Of a stretch of DNA of 64,000 bases, positions 46,431 to 58,087 are shown in pieces (position 1 is the stretch's first letter; the number at the start of each line of letters is the position of its first letter). Under the pieces are notes generated by a model. That model was given only the letters and a program-made list of their open reading frames with translations. It was not told the origin of the DNA and ran no database searches. The position numbers and the translations under genes were made by a program. The stretch is taken from NCBI GenBank assembly GCA_021234155.1, contig JAJEKV010000004.1:23655122-23719121 (forward strand), written 5' to 3'. This DNA comes from Isoetes taiwanensis (taxonomy: Eukaryota > Streptophyta > Lycopodiopsida > Isoetales > Isoetaceae).

Positions 46431-49135
46431 TTTTCGTCAGGCAAAAAATTGTATAAGTACGATGTTCAATATTTTTCTACATTTCACAATGGACAATGCT
46501 TTTCTACAATGTCAAAACTGTGACAATATTAGGTCCCAATGTTTGTAGATACATCGTTTATGACACTTCTCGAGTAAAATTAAGAATTTTAGTAACCATG
46601 TATGACCAAGTACATGGAGACCTGTAAAATGTGCATTTGTGACTTTTGGAACTCGAATGGTGTTATTAATTAGAAGGCTTATAGGTTCGTAGAATTGACG
46701 ATTTATAAAGTGATTCTTTATGGCAAGCCAAACGAAAAGCACCCGAAGGCAATATATTGTAAAGACAAATGTACGACACATTTACTTAAGTTCAGAGGCT
46801 GGATTGCAGAGGTAGACTATCTCCAGTTTTTTCTATGTCATGGGTTTGTAGAGGTATATCGGTCTGCCTTGCTTTAGAATCGTTCAATGTTTGATGTGCC
46901 TTTGCTCAATGTGCCATGTTTCTTTCTTTGTAATCAATTACTTGGTTCAACGATTACTTATTTAGCCTCAGATTTACACTTTCCTCTACAGTTTCAATAG
47001 GCCCACTTTGTCTAGGTGAATATATCTAGCTCCAAATGAACATCTCATCGAGAACATACGCATATTGGCAATGGGTTCTCTTGAATGAAATTTGTTGAAC
47101 TATTCATCTTGTAATGTTTGGTAATGGGATCAATCGAGCATGAGCTACTTGTTGGAAAGATATTTGCTGTGAAACCTCTATCCCTCTAGTTAAACTGGAA
47201 TTCTGAAGTTCCATTGCCACCACTTGACCATCGTTAAGTTAAGGTCTTCAATAAGGCAACTTTTTTTTTTTTTGTTTACTTATATCTGCTAGGTTAGAAG
47301 CTTTGGTTACAGTTTCACCCTTGCAAATGAGACATGAATAATGGCTTGTGCAGCATATAGATAGCTTCAGGGACCACCAAGACATGGTATAACAGCTGGA
47401 TTGAGATGGAGAACTGGGAAGATTTGGCATTAAAATATTCTAACATCTTTAGCCTTTTACACCGCCCACAGATACTTGACTCTATGGACTCTTTGGAAAC
47501 ATCAAATGCTACTGCAGCTCTTTTTTATTCAGAGCTATGCCAAAACTATTATGATTCCTATGCTTGACTTTTTGGAGTGCAAAATGCACCCTTATCCAGC
47601 CTAGAAAGAGTTGCTTTTAGTCACTCTAGCTCTTCACACATATGTTCTATGTAGACTGTACATTGTCATTTAAAATTCAAAAATGCATATCAAAATTCAA
47701 TGTTTTGGGAATTGTCTTTAGGGTTTTCCACAAAGTTATATTGAATATAACCTTTCTTTAGATAAGGAGATATCATGTTCAAATACATGCAAAATAGAAC
47801 CATGTAAAAGAGAGTGACAAAAGGGACAAAATGCATTTAAAAGGACAAAATCTGTAATTTGTATTTATGTTGAAATTTAAGCAAGAACACTTGCATGCAA
47901 TGATTTTCCCAAGAAAAATTTGCACTTCAAATGTCCAGATGTCTTCCTTCACAACTGTCTAGATGTCTTCCTTCACAACTGGTCCCAACATAACGACGAC
48001 AATTCTTGTATGCTATTCATGAATAACAAAGTCTTGCATCACCACTAACAAAGAAGGTTCTTGAATGCTTTGCATAAATAACAAAGGATCTCCTTGCATT
48101 CAATTTTAGTTCTCAGTTTTAATTTTCTTTATCATTTCTGCTGAAGCCCATTTCCATGATCCTTATCAAGTTCTTGGTCCTATTTTATCAAATGAACGGG
48201 AAACACCAGTTTGTCTTGATCCAAGATATGCACAGAAACAAAATCAGAATCATTCGGTTGTTACATGAAGATGTATATTACAGTTCTTTTAAGTTCTGGC
48301 ATAAATTATCTCATTTGTGGCCAGAAAAATACGTGTTAACATTATTTTAAGAATTGCAGGATAGCTAACATATATGCCTGGATTGTGGCCAGGAATAATA
48401 CATGTTTCTCAACTTCATGCAGACCTGGTTATGCCAAATCAAATCAAATCTTCATTAAATGCTGCCACAATTCACCATTTTGTTTGTGTTATTTGATAAT
48501 GGTAGATCACAGTTGAGCCAAATCAAATAGCAGGTCTTTCACTCACCATATCAATTGGAGATCCCACACATGCTGCAATAAGATCAGCACCTAAATCAGA
48601 TACCAAACGTGTACCCATATTATCCTTTAGTCCAAGGTGCAACAATGTCTAGAAGAAACTAACTTTTAAGGTTACTGTACATCTCCAATTTACAGGATGT
48701 AGTTCTAATCACATGGCTTCTCTAATGGAAAAATACTCTCAATTCAAGACTGTCTTTCTATAAGTATCATATGCGCATCCCTTGAGTCCACCTTAAGAGC
48801 TGTTTCCAGTTCGAATTCAATAGATGCCACATAATCCTTATCTTCCATGAGTTAGTCAAAATGCAAGATGTGACAACACGTAGGAATCTTGTTGCTTCTG
48901 TTAATTCACGATCCTGTTTATGATACTTCTAGCACAAGAAAACGTATTCCTCGCTTGATGTAATATTATGAAAATGTGTAAGCAATAAACATAAAATACT
49001 TCAAGATGAACTAATTCGGAACTGCAAGTTGAATTACTATATTTTACAATATTAAATGTGGGAACAGCAGATAGATAAAGACCCCTTCCTTGGCTATACA
49101 AAACCCCGGGTGAAGTATAGCACCGATTACTTCAA
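46431..49135. other. Helitron interior without recognised genes
   Basis: AT-rich sequence with no recognised frame on either strand. A 24-bp tandem duplication (AGATGTCTTCCTTCACAACT) lies near 47936-47981. Minus-strand stretches may contain further intron or exon scraps but could not be assigned. Confidence 0.4.
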
Positions 49136-50036
49136 AATCAATCAAGAAAATCACCTGGAACAACTGGATTATCATATGGAACAAGAGTTGACATGAACCA
49201 GAAATATGTGGCCACAAGGACAAATACAATAGCCACAGCCGAGGCTACATGGGCTATGCTACTATAAGGTAGGAATTGATGAGCCAATTACAAATGATGT
49301 TGGCATCCCCCACATCCAATGAGCTTTTCATCAGGGTCCTAGGCTGGATCCTGAGAACGACTGTAAATCCTGTCGATCCCTAGCCAACTAATACTTTTTC
49401 CCTGCATTTCAGGGCTGACACGTGAGTACCAAATACCAAGAGTGAAACATAAAGTATGTTAGTTACCTGCTCTATATCAAGCATGCAGCCATTCCTTTGT
49501 GGAGACCTAGAATCCTCAATCTGGTCTATGGTCGCATCTCCATCCTTCCATTGCTTAAAAAGACTTGTTGTAAACTTCAGTTTGCGTTTCCCTTTCAGTA
49601 AGCCCCAAAGATTCAAGCCATTCTGACTATCGCTTCTTCTGAAGTTTGTTTTGCTTACATCCAAGTGGGCTGCTGCAACAGAATTTAGATTGCTTGCACT
49701 CGCACACCGATGATAGCCATTTGGAAAACTTACAACACCATTGATAACAGGTTTGTGCTTGGCATCTGCCAAGCCATTTTCTCTAATATGAAAACCATTC
49801 AAATTGCTCAAGTTTATCTCAGCTCCATTTATCCCACGAGCTTCAACAGACACGTCGATAGCTTCAACTGCTGATGGTGCATGAAGCTGAGGCAATTCTA
49901 TCTCCCTGGCTTCATGTAATTCAGAAGGTGCACAAGAAACATTCTTCCACATGATTGTTATCTGTATTTTGTGCACAGAAGCTGGAGAATGTGCAGAAAG
50001 TAGGACTTGCTTCAAAATATATAGCTCCAGAAACAT
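49136..50036 (-). pseudogene. Captured two-exon fragment, unknown gene
   Basis: Minus-strand exon 1 (about 50036-49466) is open for about 190 codons: ELHEAREIELPQLHAPSAV, LNLWGLLKGKRKLKFTTSLF, and it ends QRNGCMLDIEQ at a GTAACT donor. A second exon-like stretch (about 49260-49140) encodes a membrane helix with VASAVAIVFVLVATYFWF and stops at a GTGATT donor after NPVVPG. The Gly/Lys-rich region followed by a membrane span resembles an endomembrane protein tail, but no family was recognised. Lying inside the Helitron and in its orientation, it is most simply a captured host gene fragment. Confidence 0.5.
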
Positions 50037-50334
50037 GTTGTAGACTTGGAAATATATAGAGATATGTATGAAAAAGGTTTGACTAATTGTCTAAATTCCA
50101 CTACTCATTGGTTGTACTGCCATTTTACAGGATGAAGCCTGCCAGCACGGGCTCCTGCTTGAATAAATGTTAATCAAGTTGGGTCTGCTAATGATCACAA
50201 AGGAAGAAGGTAAATGCATGCAACAACATTGACATGTGTGAAGCAGCACATGCAGTAAGAATACTGAGAAAAGTCATTTCGTTTGGTTTCAATCCTGAAC
50301 CTTCTGAATCAAATATTGCTTGCTACAAATACAT

Positions 50335-51240
50335 GGTCTCCTTGCTATAACCATAGTCAGCATATGATGCAATGAGAGATGTCCAAGAATAGAGTTCCCC
50401 TTGACGCATTATGTTGAACATCCTTTCAGAATCCTTCAGGCTTCCGCCCCTGCTGTACATGTTAAGAAGAGCATTCTGAATGATGAGATCTGCTTCAAGG
50501 TGCCTCAAAATAATCTTCGCATGGATCATTTTACCATCTACCAGTCCACATACTGATATGATACTACTAAAAGTCAGTTCATTTGGTTGAATACCACCTT
50601 GTTTCATTTGTTGAAAGAGCTGAAAGACAATTTGTAAATGGCCTTTGAAAATATGTCGTAATAGTACAAGACCATGATCATAGAATTCCAGGATACCAGA
50701 TCTCGTTGTTTCATTCTAGAAAACATTGTATATGCTTGTTCCACATATGCACACTTGGTGTACATGTTTATGACAGCATTTTCCAAAAGCAAATCAGAGC
50801 CAATTCGATGATAAACAATGTAGGCATGAACCATCTTTCCCTTTTGCTAGAAGAGAGGGGCAGTTACATGCACTTACGAGACCAACAAAAGTAACCTTGT
50901 TAGGTTTCTTGTATGCCACAACCATACAATGGAAGAGCCCAAAAGCCTGTTTTCTGCATCCAAGTTCAGCATATATGTTGATCACAACAATCCAAGATAT
51001 TACATTTAGAGTATCCAATTTGTTGAACATTTTATGGGCTTCTTCTAAGTTACCACATATGCCATACTTCCTAATGCATTATCTCATTCCCATCCAATTT
51101 CATGAATGATTTCATGGATGTATCTACCACTCTCAGCAGCTGAAGTAGATGCACAAGCTTTAAGAATAGTAAAAAGGGTTTCCCTATCGTGCTTCATACC
51201 ATGGACCATAACCATGAAATTGTATTTCTGCAGACTGGGA
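50335..51240 (-). pseudogene. Captured PPR (PLS-class) gene fragment
   Basis: Reading down the minus strand, five or so repeats are recognisable: HDRETLFTILKACAS...GRYIH; LEEAHKMFNKLDTLNVISW; KPNKVTFVGLVSACN...GKMVHAYIVYHRIGSDLLLENAVINMYTKC (in pieces); VEQAYTMFSRMKQRDLVSWNS; then QPNELTFSSIISVCG...GKMIHAKII...NALLNMYSRGGSL and FNIMRQGELYSWTSLIASYA. Frames change near 51000, 50830 and 50650, and a stop lies near 51085. The array is too short and has no E/DYW end, so it is a Helitron-captured relic rather than a working organellar RNA factor. Confidence 0.85.
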
Positions 51241-51584
51241 GAAGAATGAGTGCCATGTTCCGTTTCAAAGTTTCTGCTGCTCCTTTTGCAGTGCACATAG
51301 AGTAGCCCAAGATCTCAAATGCATCTTCATAATGATATGAAAAGAATTTCCACGTGAATAATGCTATCATCGTGGCAATCCACAGGGCTAACAGCCAAAC
51401 CTTCTGCCAATGCTCCAACAGATAAATCTTGCAGCCTATGGAATTTTGGCATCCAACTAAGTGCATATTGCCTAAATGTTTTGCCCAGGAAAATTAGATT
51501 TACACTGCAAAATAAGCAAGATTTATATGCAGAGAAGCACAGATAAGCTTGGACGCATACATCACATTCAAACGGCACAATATG

Positions 51585-51842
51585 TCCAACTCATTCTTAC
51601 CTTCACACACAGAATCTCCGATAAAATCATGACCTTTATCTGTGATTGAATGGCTGTGCCAGAAATAAACTCGGGTGCAATATTTGCGACATGTAAACTC
51701 GGGAGCATATAAAACAAGAAGCTCTTATGCACACCAGTGCATGATCGGCAGAGAAAGCAATTAGGAAGCTTATGGTGCAATCCAAGCAAAATCATTCACG
51801 TTGGTTTCTCGTATGCATTCACCTGCAAAATAATAACTAACA
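51585..51842. repeat. Helitron internal direct repeat, left copy
   Basis: About 258 bp (from CCAACTCATTCTTACC to AAAATAATAACTAA) is repeated at 52686-52937 with a few indels and substitutions. This indicates a duplication inside the Helitron or during capture. Confidence 0.9.
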
Positions 51843-51879
51843 GCAACCAAGAATTTCAGCTCTAACCTGCTGTAAAGTA

Positions 51880-52022
51880 GCTGGGACTTCCAAGTTCTGC
51901 ACAATTGTATGCCCATCTCACCCACTGCATCATCTGCAACTGTGTCAGGGAGTTTAGATAGACTCAAAGAAACTTTGAGCATTCCTTTGACTTTCTGGGC
52001 AACCAACTCCTCCGATTGGCGT
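51880..52022 (-). pseudogene. Captured single exon, unknown gene
   Basis: An exon-like stretch with an AG acceptor (GTGCAG near 52023) and a donor CAG|GTTAGA near 51870. It is open between them with RRQSEELVAQKVKGMLKVSL and VGEMGIQLCRTWKSQLLYSR. Unrecognised. It lies in the same orientation as the other captured fragments, upstream of the PPR pieces. Confidence 0.45.
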
Positions 52023-52685
52023 CTGCACCCAAAAGAACAAGTCCATATTACAAAGCATTATACACCATAAGATGCAAGTATGCATAAATACAACATTCCA
52101 ATCTGCAAAATCTTAGCACACCGATATATATATATAAATTCTCAACCCTCTAATTCCTATCTTGACGAAGAAAAGAAGAGATTCATTCCGAAGAGCTCCA
52201 TTAACAGAAAATTACAAGAAAGATCATGCTGGAAAATAAGTCACCCATTGGAAGCAGATATTTTACCTTTTCCTACATGCTAGATATTTTACATGCATAA
52301 TAGAAATGTTGGAAGGTCAATATCATACACAAAACGAAGGGTAAAACCATCTGAAGATGGAGTATTGCCTTCTGATGCATGAAGTAAAGCAGCTTGTTTC
52401 ATGGTGATCTATAAGAATAAGAATTTAACTAAGTAACATGTACCAAATTTCAGCTCTCTGCAATATGAGATGAAGTCTGATCCACGCTCTCCTGATGCTT
52501 CTGAGCATTCTAATGGAAGATACATCCAAATACTTGATATCTTTACACAGTTCCACTTATTCATTGCTTACAGAACTCTCCAAGTCTGCAAGTGACATGA
52601 GCACATATGTTGAAGAGATCAATCACAAGAATAAAGATCACGACAACAAAAAAGAAAAGGAAAGCGAAGAGAAAAAAAATACCAT

Positions 52686-52937
52686 TCCAACTCATTCTTA
52701 CCTTCACACACAGAATCTCCCATAAATCATGACCTATATCTGTGATTGAACGGCTGTGCCAGAAATAAACTCGGGTGCAATATTTGCGACATGTAGCTAA
52801 ACTCGGGAGCATATAAAACGCAAGAAGCTCTTATGCACACCAGTGCATGATCGGCAGAGAAAGCTAGGAAGCGATCCAGGCAAAATCATTCACGCTGGTT
52901 TCTCGTATGCATTCACCTGCAAAATAATAACTAACTA
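52686..52937. repeat. Helitron internal direct repeat, right copy
   Basis: Second copy of the 51585-51842 sequence, about 100 bp from the Helitron 5' end at 53037. Differences include AATCTCCGATAAAATCATG against AATCTCCCATAAATCATG. Confidence 0.9.
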
Positions 52938-53037
52938 ATGAACGACCGAAAATGAAAGTTGAAGGAAAAAAAAACCGATGGCCAAGATTGCGCACAGACT
53001 ATCATAAAACGCCATTATTATTATATATAGATATAGA

Positions 53038-53415
53038 TTGTTAGAAGTAGTGTTCACATTTTAGCTGCTATAATGTTGAATAATCTTAGCTGATTTGGAC
53101 TGATTTTGACATGAGCAGCAAACACTCTGTGCCCTCCAAGCTCGAGTAGCCAAGCTTCATCAAGTAACAGTTCACGTGAGTACTCTTAGTGGCTTTACAA
53201 GTGGTTTGTATTTTAAGTTTGTAGGGTATTTAGGTTTCATTGTCGTATTTCGGTAACAGAAACGTCCTTGGCTCTACTATGCTGGGGCTTTTGGCAGAAC
53301 AAATATAAGTATGGAGATAAAGTTAAGGATTTAAGACCCTTTCTGCATGAGCTGAAAGAAGGGACACATTGGTATTGTGAACCTGCATTGCAGCATACAT
53401 TTGTAATCGGGCAGG
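53038..53415 (+). repeat. Segmental duplication, copy B right part
   Basis: Matches 20323-20701, including the early exons of the transposase-like gene (frame from 53268 with YKYGDKVKDLRPFLHELKEG). The match stops at 53415, where sequence of retroelement character begins. Confidence 0.92.
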
Positions 53416-53775
53416 CCAGTAGAGCGCTCCGGAGGGCAAGGAGGTCGAGCTACGAAGACTTGCAACACAAATTTTGTTGGAATGTGTTGCAAGGAATGAA
53501 GAGTGCCTCGAACGTTAATTTTAAATTTTGATAAACTTAATCGTAATGTTAAGTGAAGTTTGGAGTAATTTGTCTAGTAATGTCGTGAATTGATAAGTTA
53601 TTTCATAATATAATGATGTAGTAATGTCATAAAAATATTACCTTGAGGTAATTGTAATAAATGTGTAAGTATTATAGGAGTATATCGTATGCATCAGGTT
53701 GATTGCAGGTTAGGAAGATTCCAAGGTGGGGAGAACCACGATGCTGCGGACAGCATCATTTCAAGGTGGGGAGAA
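53416..53775 (+). mobile_element. 3' internal scrap of gypsy element with PPT
   Basis: No protein frame. The stretch ends in AAGGTGGGGAGAA (53763-53775) directly before the LTR. This is a polypurine-tract-like primer for plus-strand synthesis; a similar AAGGTGGGGAGAA sits 40 bp earlier (53724-53736). A PPT before the LTR and a PBS after it mean that the LTR is shared by two internal regions, or that the left one is a deletion remnant. Confidence 0.6.
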
Positions 53776-53914
53776 TGTGGCGTTCAAAGCCGCGATTATC
53801 GCCTCCGGGGCGTATATTGTAATCGCCACGCGTCACGCATTACACGCCACCCGATTGACGTGTACGCCAACGTATAGCCAAGTGGGTAGCCCTAGGGGGC
53901 AACTTGCTAAGAAT

Positions 53915-54115
53915 GTGCATTAGTATTAATGTGCACATTTTCCAATGTACACATTAATGTGGGCACACATTTCCATGTGGCCACTTGATGCCAAGTGGGC
54001 CATACCCATAGGTGCAAGTAATGTGCACATTTTCCAATGTACATTCATTAATGTGCACACATTTCCATGTGAGCACATTTGGGTGCACACATTTCCATGT
54101 GGGCACATTTGGCCA
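53915..54115 (+). repeat. U3 tandem repeats in the LTR
   Basis: Degenerate copies of ATGTGCACATTTTCCAATGT and GCACACATTTCCATGTGGGC, about 30-50 bp each. Such arrays in U3 often act as enhancers (family knowledge). Confidence 0.75.
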
Positions 54116-54200
54116 CCTAGCCCTTAAAGGCAAGTGGGCCCATTACCATTATCCCACATGCCAAAAGGGGATAATTGGAAACCCTAGCCACCCCCTTGTC

Positions 54201-54207
54201 TATATAG
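54201..54207 (+). promoter_or_regulatory. LTR TATA box
   Basis: TATATAG in CTTGTCTATATAGGGTAGG, 425 bp into the LTR and downstream of the repeat array, a position that suits the U3 promoter. Transcription would begin near 54230. Confidence 0.6.
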
Positions 54208-55589
54208 GGTAGGAAACCCTAACTAACCTAATTTTCGATTTTAGGGTTTTGGAACTCTGCTTTTGTATTTGCCTTCAACCAAAAAAAACCGCATCCTGCT
54301 TGGGAGAATTACATCCTTAGTTTCTCGAGATTCGAAAGCGTTTGCCAGGATGGTCGCTCTCAGTCGAGGAGCCCCTCAAGGATCGGTATTTGGCCAATTA
54401 GATAGTCTAAACCCTATTTTAGGCATTGAATCATTGGGTTTAGCCTATTAGATTGCCCATAGCAGACCCTCTAGAACTCTAGATAGCAGATTCTAACTAA
54501 AGAACCTAACTCTATGATATAGATTAGATCTTGTTCTTTAGTTCTTCCGTGATGTATATGGATGATGTATCTCTCGCGGAACTCCTTTGTATTGGGAAGG
54601 GGGTAGAGACCTAAAGCTTGGTAGTAGATGCTCCTAGATTAGCCTCTCTAGCACACTATAGATGCGACTGCGCACAATAGCCCACTTTGTGTTGTGTTCT
54701 TAGGGGTCGACCGGGTTGATAAGGGTGGTCGTGTCCATAGCGGTTGCTCTCTCGGGATGTAAAGTCTACCCGGAGAGCACCGCAGACTAAGCGCTTAATA
54801 CTCGTGGACCTGCACCACCACAGTATGAGTTCGACACCGTTGGGGATAAGAAGCCGCGGCGGGCGGCGGTGCCACCGTGGGTTTCAGCCCGAGGCCCCCG
54901 CGGTGTAGTGGTGTGTCGGGCACGTGGGTCGGGACCCGGTCGGGTGGTAGTTCCCTTCAAGTGGGTTAAAGTCGAAAGTACCGGACGATTTGGTGTCCTC
55001 TAGTCCGCCTCGCTATGGCATTGATCATCCGGGTGGGAGAGAGACCTCCCTACCCCGCCTCATCAGTGCTGGGAGATGTAACCCGGCTATAGCCCCTTTG
55101 GCTATGATCCCGCAGCTACGGTCCAACCCGAAGTTCTTCAACCTATCCGCAAAGTGTACGCAGGAGGGGCGGATGGAGTGGACAACCCTAAGCCATGTTC
55201 TTATGCCCGCCCAAATCCATTGCCATGAATTCGCATGCGAATGAACTCAGGAGACCCAAGCCGTCTACCATCCCTTTGAGTCCGAGCCTTGGGTAGGATT
55301 CCCCTATGTGATGTGCCGATCTTTGTCTATGCAGATATGTGGAGGGCCATCCTTCGTGATGGTCATATGATGTTGATGTATGTGCTCTTCGACATGTATG
55401 TTTACGCTTCCGCAGCCTAGGTAGGCCCCGAGGGAGACGGGGTGCAATGACCCTTCCACTCTTCCCACCGGAACCCGCCACGGTTGCGGTGTCATGTGGA
55501 GGGCCCCAGATTAGCATGGAGCTGGTATGGGGATGAACTCCGTTTGTATACGGTGAGGGCACCGTGATACGCAGTAGGGGACGCCACAG

Positions 55590-55600
55590 TGGTATCGAGC
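55590..55600 (+). promoter_or_regulatory. Primer-binding site (tRNA-Met type)
   Basis: TGGTATCGAGC starts two bases after the LTR end. It matches the usual plant initiator-tRNA-Met site TGGTATCAGAGC except that CAG reads CG, which is the same change seen throughout the eroded blocks. Confidence 0.8.
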
Positions 55601-55791
55601 TATGTTCTTGGAGACCAAGAGCAAAGCACCGCCATGTTCCCGAGAGCACTAACTTGATAGGATCCTCAAACCTCGAAAAAATGAGAAAAATTTTTCTCAT
55701 TTTTGTAGTTTATGCTAAGCTAGTAACAGCTTAAAAAGAATAGAAACGTAAAAGACTAAAATTGATGAGCCAACATCCAAAAAGTAGGGTG

Positions 55792-56048
55792 GTCTCACAC
55801 GTCGCGCGGAGACGATTTCTACATTTTAGAAATCCGGGCCGAAATAACGTCTTGACATTCAAACTTTGACACCAAAAAGTTGTAAACTACAAGAAAATAT
55901 CTTGATAATTCTAAATTTAAGCTAAGAATTAGTAGATTTAGCATGTTACATGTTAATTTGATAGTGGGCCCCACCATGTCTCACACGTCGGCGGCCAGAC
56001 GGGTTTCTAGATTCTAGGAATCGGGCCGGGCTTAACGCGGTGAGACCT
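55792..56048 (+). repeat. Paired foldback repeats before module 1
   Basis: Two copies (55792-55855 and 55978-56047) of a foldback unit of about 70 bp: outer arm GTCTCACACG, inner stem GATTTCTA-CATTT-TAGAAATC, closing arm GTGAGACC. The second copy keeps its stem with altered bases (TTTCTAG-ATT-CTAGGAA). They precede the TATA box at 56120. Confidence 0.8.
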
Positions 56049-56119
56049 TGCTTAATTAAGTGTTGTAGATGCCTTAGACAACCCAAAAGGTAGTTTAAAA
56101 GTTGACCTAAAATTGGCCC

Positions 56120-56126
56120 TATAAAT
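56120..56126 (+). promoter_or_regulatory. TATA box of module 1
   Basis: TATAAAT in GGCCCTATAAATAGAA, with a pyrimidine-rich leader and an ATG at 56227. The arrangement is repeated at 58081. Confidence 0.5.
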
Positions 56127-56226
56127 AGAACTCGACCCCTCCCATTTTTCCCCGTTCTTCCCCGAGAACTTCGCCAGATTGTCAAGGCGATCTTCCGCCA
56201 GAGCTCCAATCGATTTTAACCGAAAA

Positions 56227-57553
56227 ATGATGGCCCGCACGGGGTTGCATCGCAAGGAAGCCTGGCCAAAAGCGGATCCTCCAGCCCGCGGCTCAGGCCT
56301 TGTTCATAGGATTCTTCGGGAACGCCTTCTCTCCGCCGACGGATCTTCGCCGAAGCGAGGAATCGTGGTCGGACAGAGCGACCATGAGAGATCTTGGAGG
56401 ACGACGCCTGACGCCATGAGCTTTAGATCCTCAATGAAATTGAACGGCAGGAGGCGTAAAGCGGCGGCAGCCGGAGCAACACCAAGGGGACGCCAACCCA
56501 CGTGAGGGGAGCAGAGGGAACAGCGTAACCCACCCATAGGCCAAGAACAACCCGGGATGAGATCCACCGCAGAGGAGCAGGTACGTAGAGGAGCAGCATC
56601 ACGGAACTCACCCCGAGGAAGAGGTCGATTTAGCACGCTGGCCCACAAGTACGGTCAAGGAGCCACGGAGCGTAGGATCAAGGATCGGGGAAGACACCCC
56701 ATGGGACCCAAGAAGAGGAGGGCCAAGGCCATCAAGGGTGGCAAGAGGAAGCCGGTGAAGGTTGGGAAGAGAGCCAAGGTCCCGGCCATCAACGAAGCCG
56801 CCGGGAGGGGAGACCCCACCACTACCGACGACATTCGGACCAAGACTACGCGGTCGGGCGCAGATGGGGCGAAGCTCTTCAAAGCCCCCGGTTGTAGAGG
56901 AAGAGGTGCACGAGCGCACGCCCAAGAGCAGAGGAGGCCGGCAGTGGCTTAAGCCCCCACCATTCCCCGACGCGGATAGGGTCAAGGCCCCACGCCGCAA
57001 GGGAAGTTTACACGGATAGACCCCTTAAAGGTCTATGAGAAGAGAATGAGGGAGCACAACGCATATATGGCGAAGTGGGAGGCCTACAACACCTATTACC
57101 AGAGCACCGGGTGAGAACGATCGGCGGGCACCGGACTAAGAGCCGTGACACTAAAGCCCTCCACCAAAACCCAAGGCCCCACGAAAGCAGGGAAGAAGAG
57201 GAGCAAGAAGAAACAGAGGAAGACAGGGCACTCAAGGAGATCCGCCACTTCCGTAAAAGTTACGCCCTCGATTCGATTCGGCGCCGCCTCCGTTCACCCC
57301 GTCCGCGGGTCATTCAAGAATACAACACGGACATGCGCTGCGGGCACGAGATGTTTTTGTGTTTGCAAGAGGCCGAAGCCCACTTGGTGAAACATTTTGA
57401 AGATTCAACTACCGCGACAAAGCACGCCGAAGAGGGTCACCCTCATGAGGCGTGATATGTATCTTGCCGCATTACATCAAGGGAGAACGCCCTTGAACCT
57501 TGTAAATGACCTGTAAAATTTTGTTAATATAAAGAAAATTTTATGTAAATAAA
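56227..57553 (+). pseudogene. Module 1: frame-broken basic/acidic ORF
   Basis: GC-rich sequence with coding character in alternating frames. Recognisable stretches are basic (GPKKRRAKAIKGGKRKPVKV near 56698-56760), then KVYEKRMREHNAYMAKWEAY (57031-57090), then acidic EEEEQEETEEDRALKEIRHF and a helical end with QEAEAHLVKHFEDSTTATKH (57198-57430). A TGA near 57455 is followed by a poly(A)-type AATAAA at 57548-57553. It looks like a separate transcription unit between the primer-binding site and gag. Some plant gypsy lineages carry an extra ORF there, but no family match is recognised. Confidence 0.4.
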
Positions 57554-57641
57554 GTGTCCAAACCAGTTTAGATAGGTCAAGACATCGATCCCTAGCCTTC
57601 GCTTTTAATTAAATTGGAGTTTGGAGCAAAATTGAGACGAT

Positions 57642-57906
57642 GTCTCACACGCCAGCGCGCCAGACGATTTCTACATTTTAGAAATCGGGTCCGGGCTAAC
57701 GGTGAGACCATGCCCAAAATGCCCAAAACAGCTCCAAATCGACCAAGTAAGGGGTCAATTCTGCCTAACTCGATGAGATTAGTAGAATTACAGCCTTAGA
57801 TCACCTAAATTGAGTAATCCTAGCCCAATTAGGACCCATGTCTCACACGTCGCGCCAGGACAGATTTCTACATTTTAGAAATCTGGGTCAGGCAACGATG
57901 AGACCC
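57642..57906 (+). repeat. Paired foldback repeats before module 2
   Basis: Third and fourth copies (57642-57709 and 57840-57906). The fourth has the longest stem, CAGATTTCTA with TAGAAATCTG. In the third both arms show CG in place of CAG and CTG. Confidence 0.85.
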
Positions 57907-58080
57907 GCACCATGTCATCACCAAATGATCCCCAAATTGCACAATAGCTTCGGTTGCTCTCCCTAGCATGCTCAAACTCTAGAAATAGTCTTCAAACTTG
58001 CAATTGCATCCCTTAATAGATCAGAATTACCTAATATCAGTAAAATCTAGGTCATCCCAAAATTAGGGTTTTCCCCTTTC

Positions 58081-58087
58081 TATAAAT
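58081..58087 (+). promoter_or_regulatory. TATA box of module 2
   Basis: TATAAAT in TTTCTATAAATAAG, followed by a leader and ATGGCC at 58202. Layout parallel to module 1. Confidence 0.5.

Larger units (their letters stand above)
46403..53037 (-). mobile_element. Non-autonomous Helitron (6,635 bp) with captured exons
   Basis: On the minus strand the element begins TCTATATCTATATATAAT (53037 downward) and ends with a GC hairpin, a short spacer and CTAG (46403-46406). It sits exactly between A and T: the empty site is CTATTTTAATTGTTAG at 20315-20330 in the duplicated copy. TC start, CTRR end, 3' hairpin and A|T insertion without duplication are the standard Helitron signature. No Rep or helicase frame was seen. 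It carries PPR, unknown and membrane-type exon fragments, all in the same orientation as the element, and an internal 255-bp direct repeat. Confidence 0.95.
53776..55588 (+). mobile_element. Ty3/gypsy LTR (1,813 bp)
   Basis: The LTR starts TGTGGCG and ends CGCCACA, a perfect 7-bp inverted pair with TG...CA. It is preceded by a polypurine tract and followed by a primer-binding site. It contains degenerate tandem repeats, a TATA box and an AT-poor 3' half. No second LTR is visible because the element runs off the right edge of the window. Confidence 0.85.

Noticed and set aside
55792-58087. Endogenous pararetrovirus promoter region
   Set aside because: The downstream gag-protease-RT-RNase H-integrase order and the LTR with PBS show a Ty3/gypsy retrotransposon, and integrase is absent from pararetroviruses.
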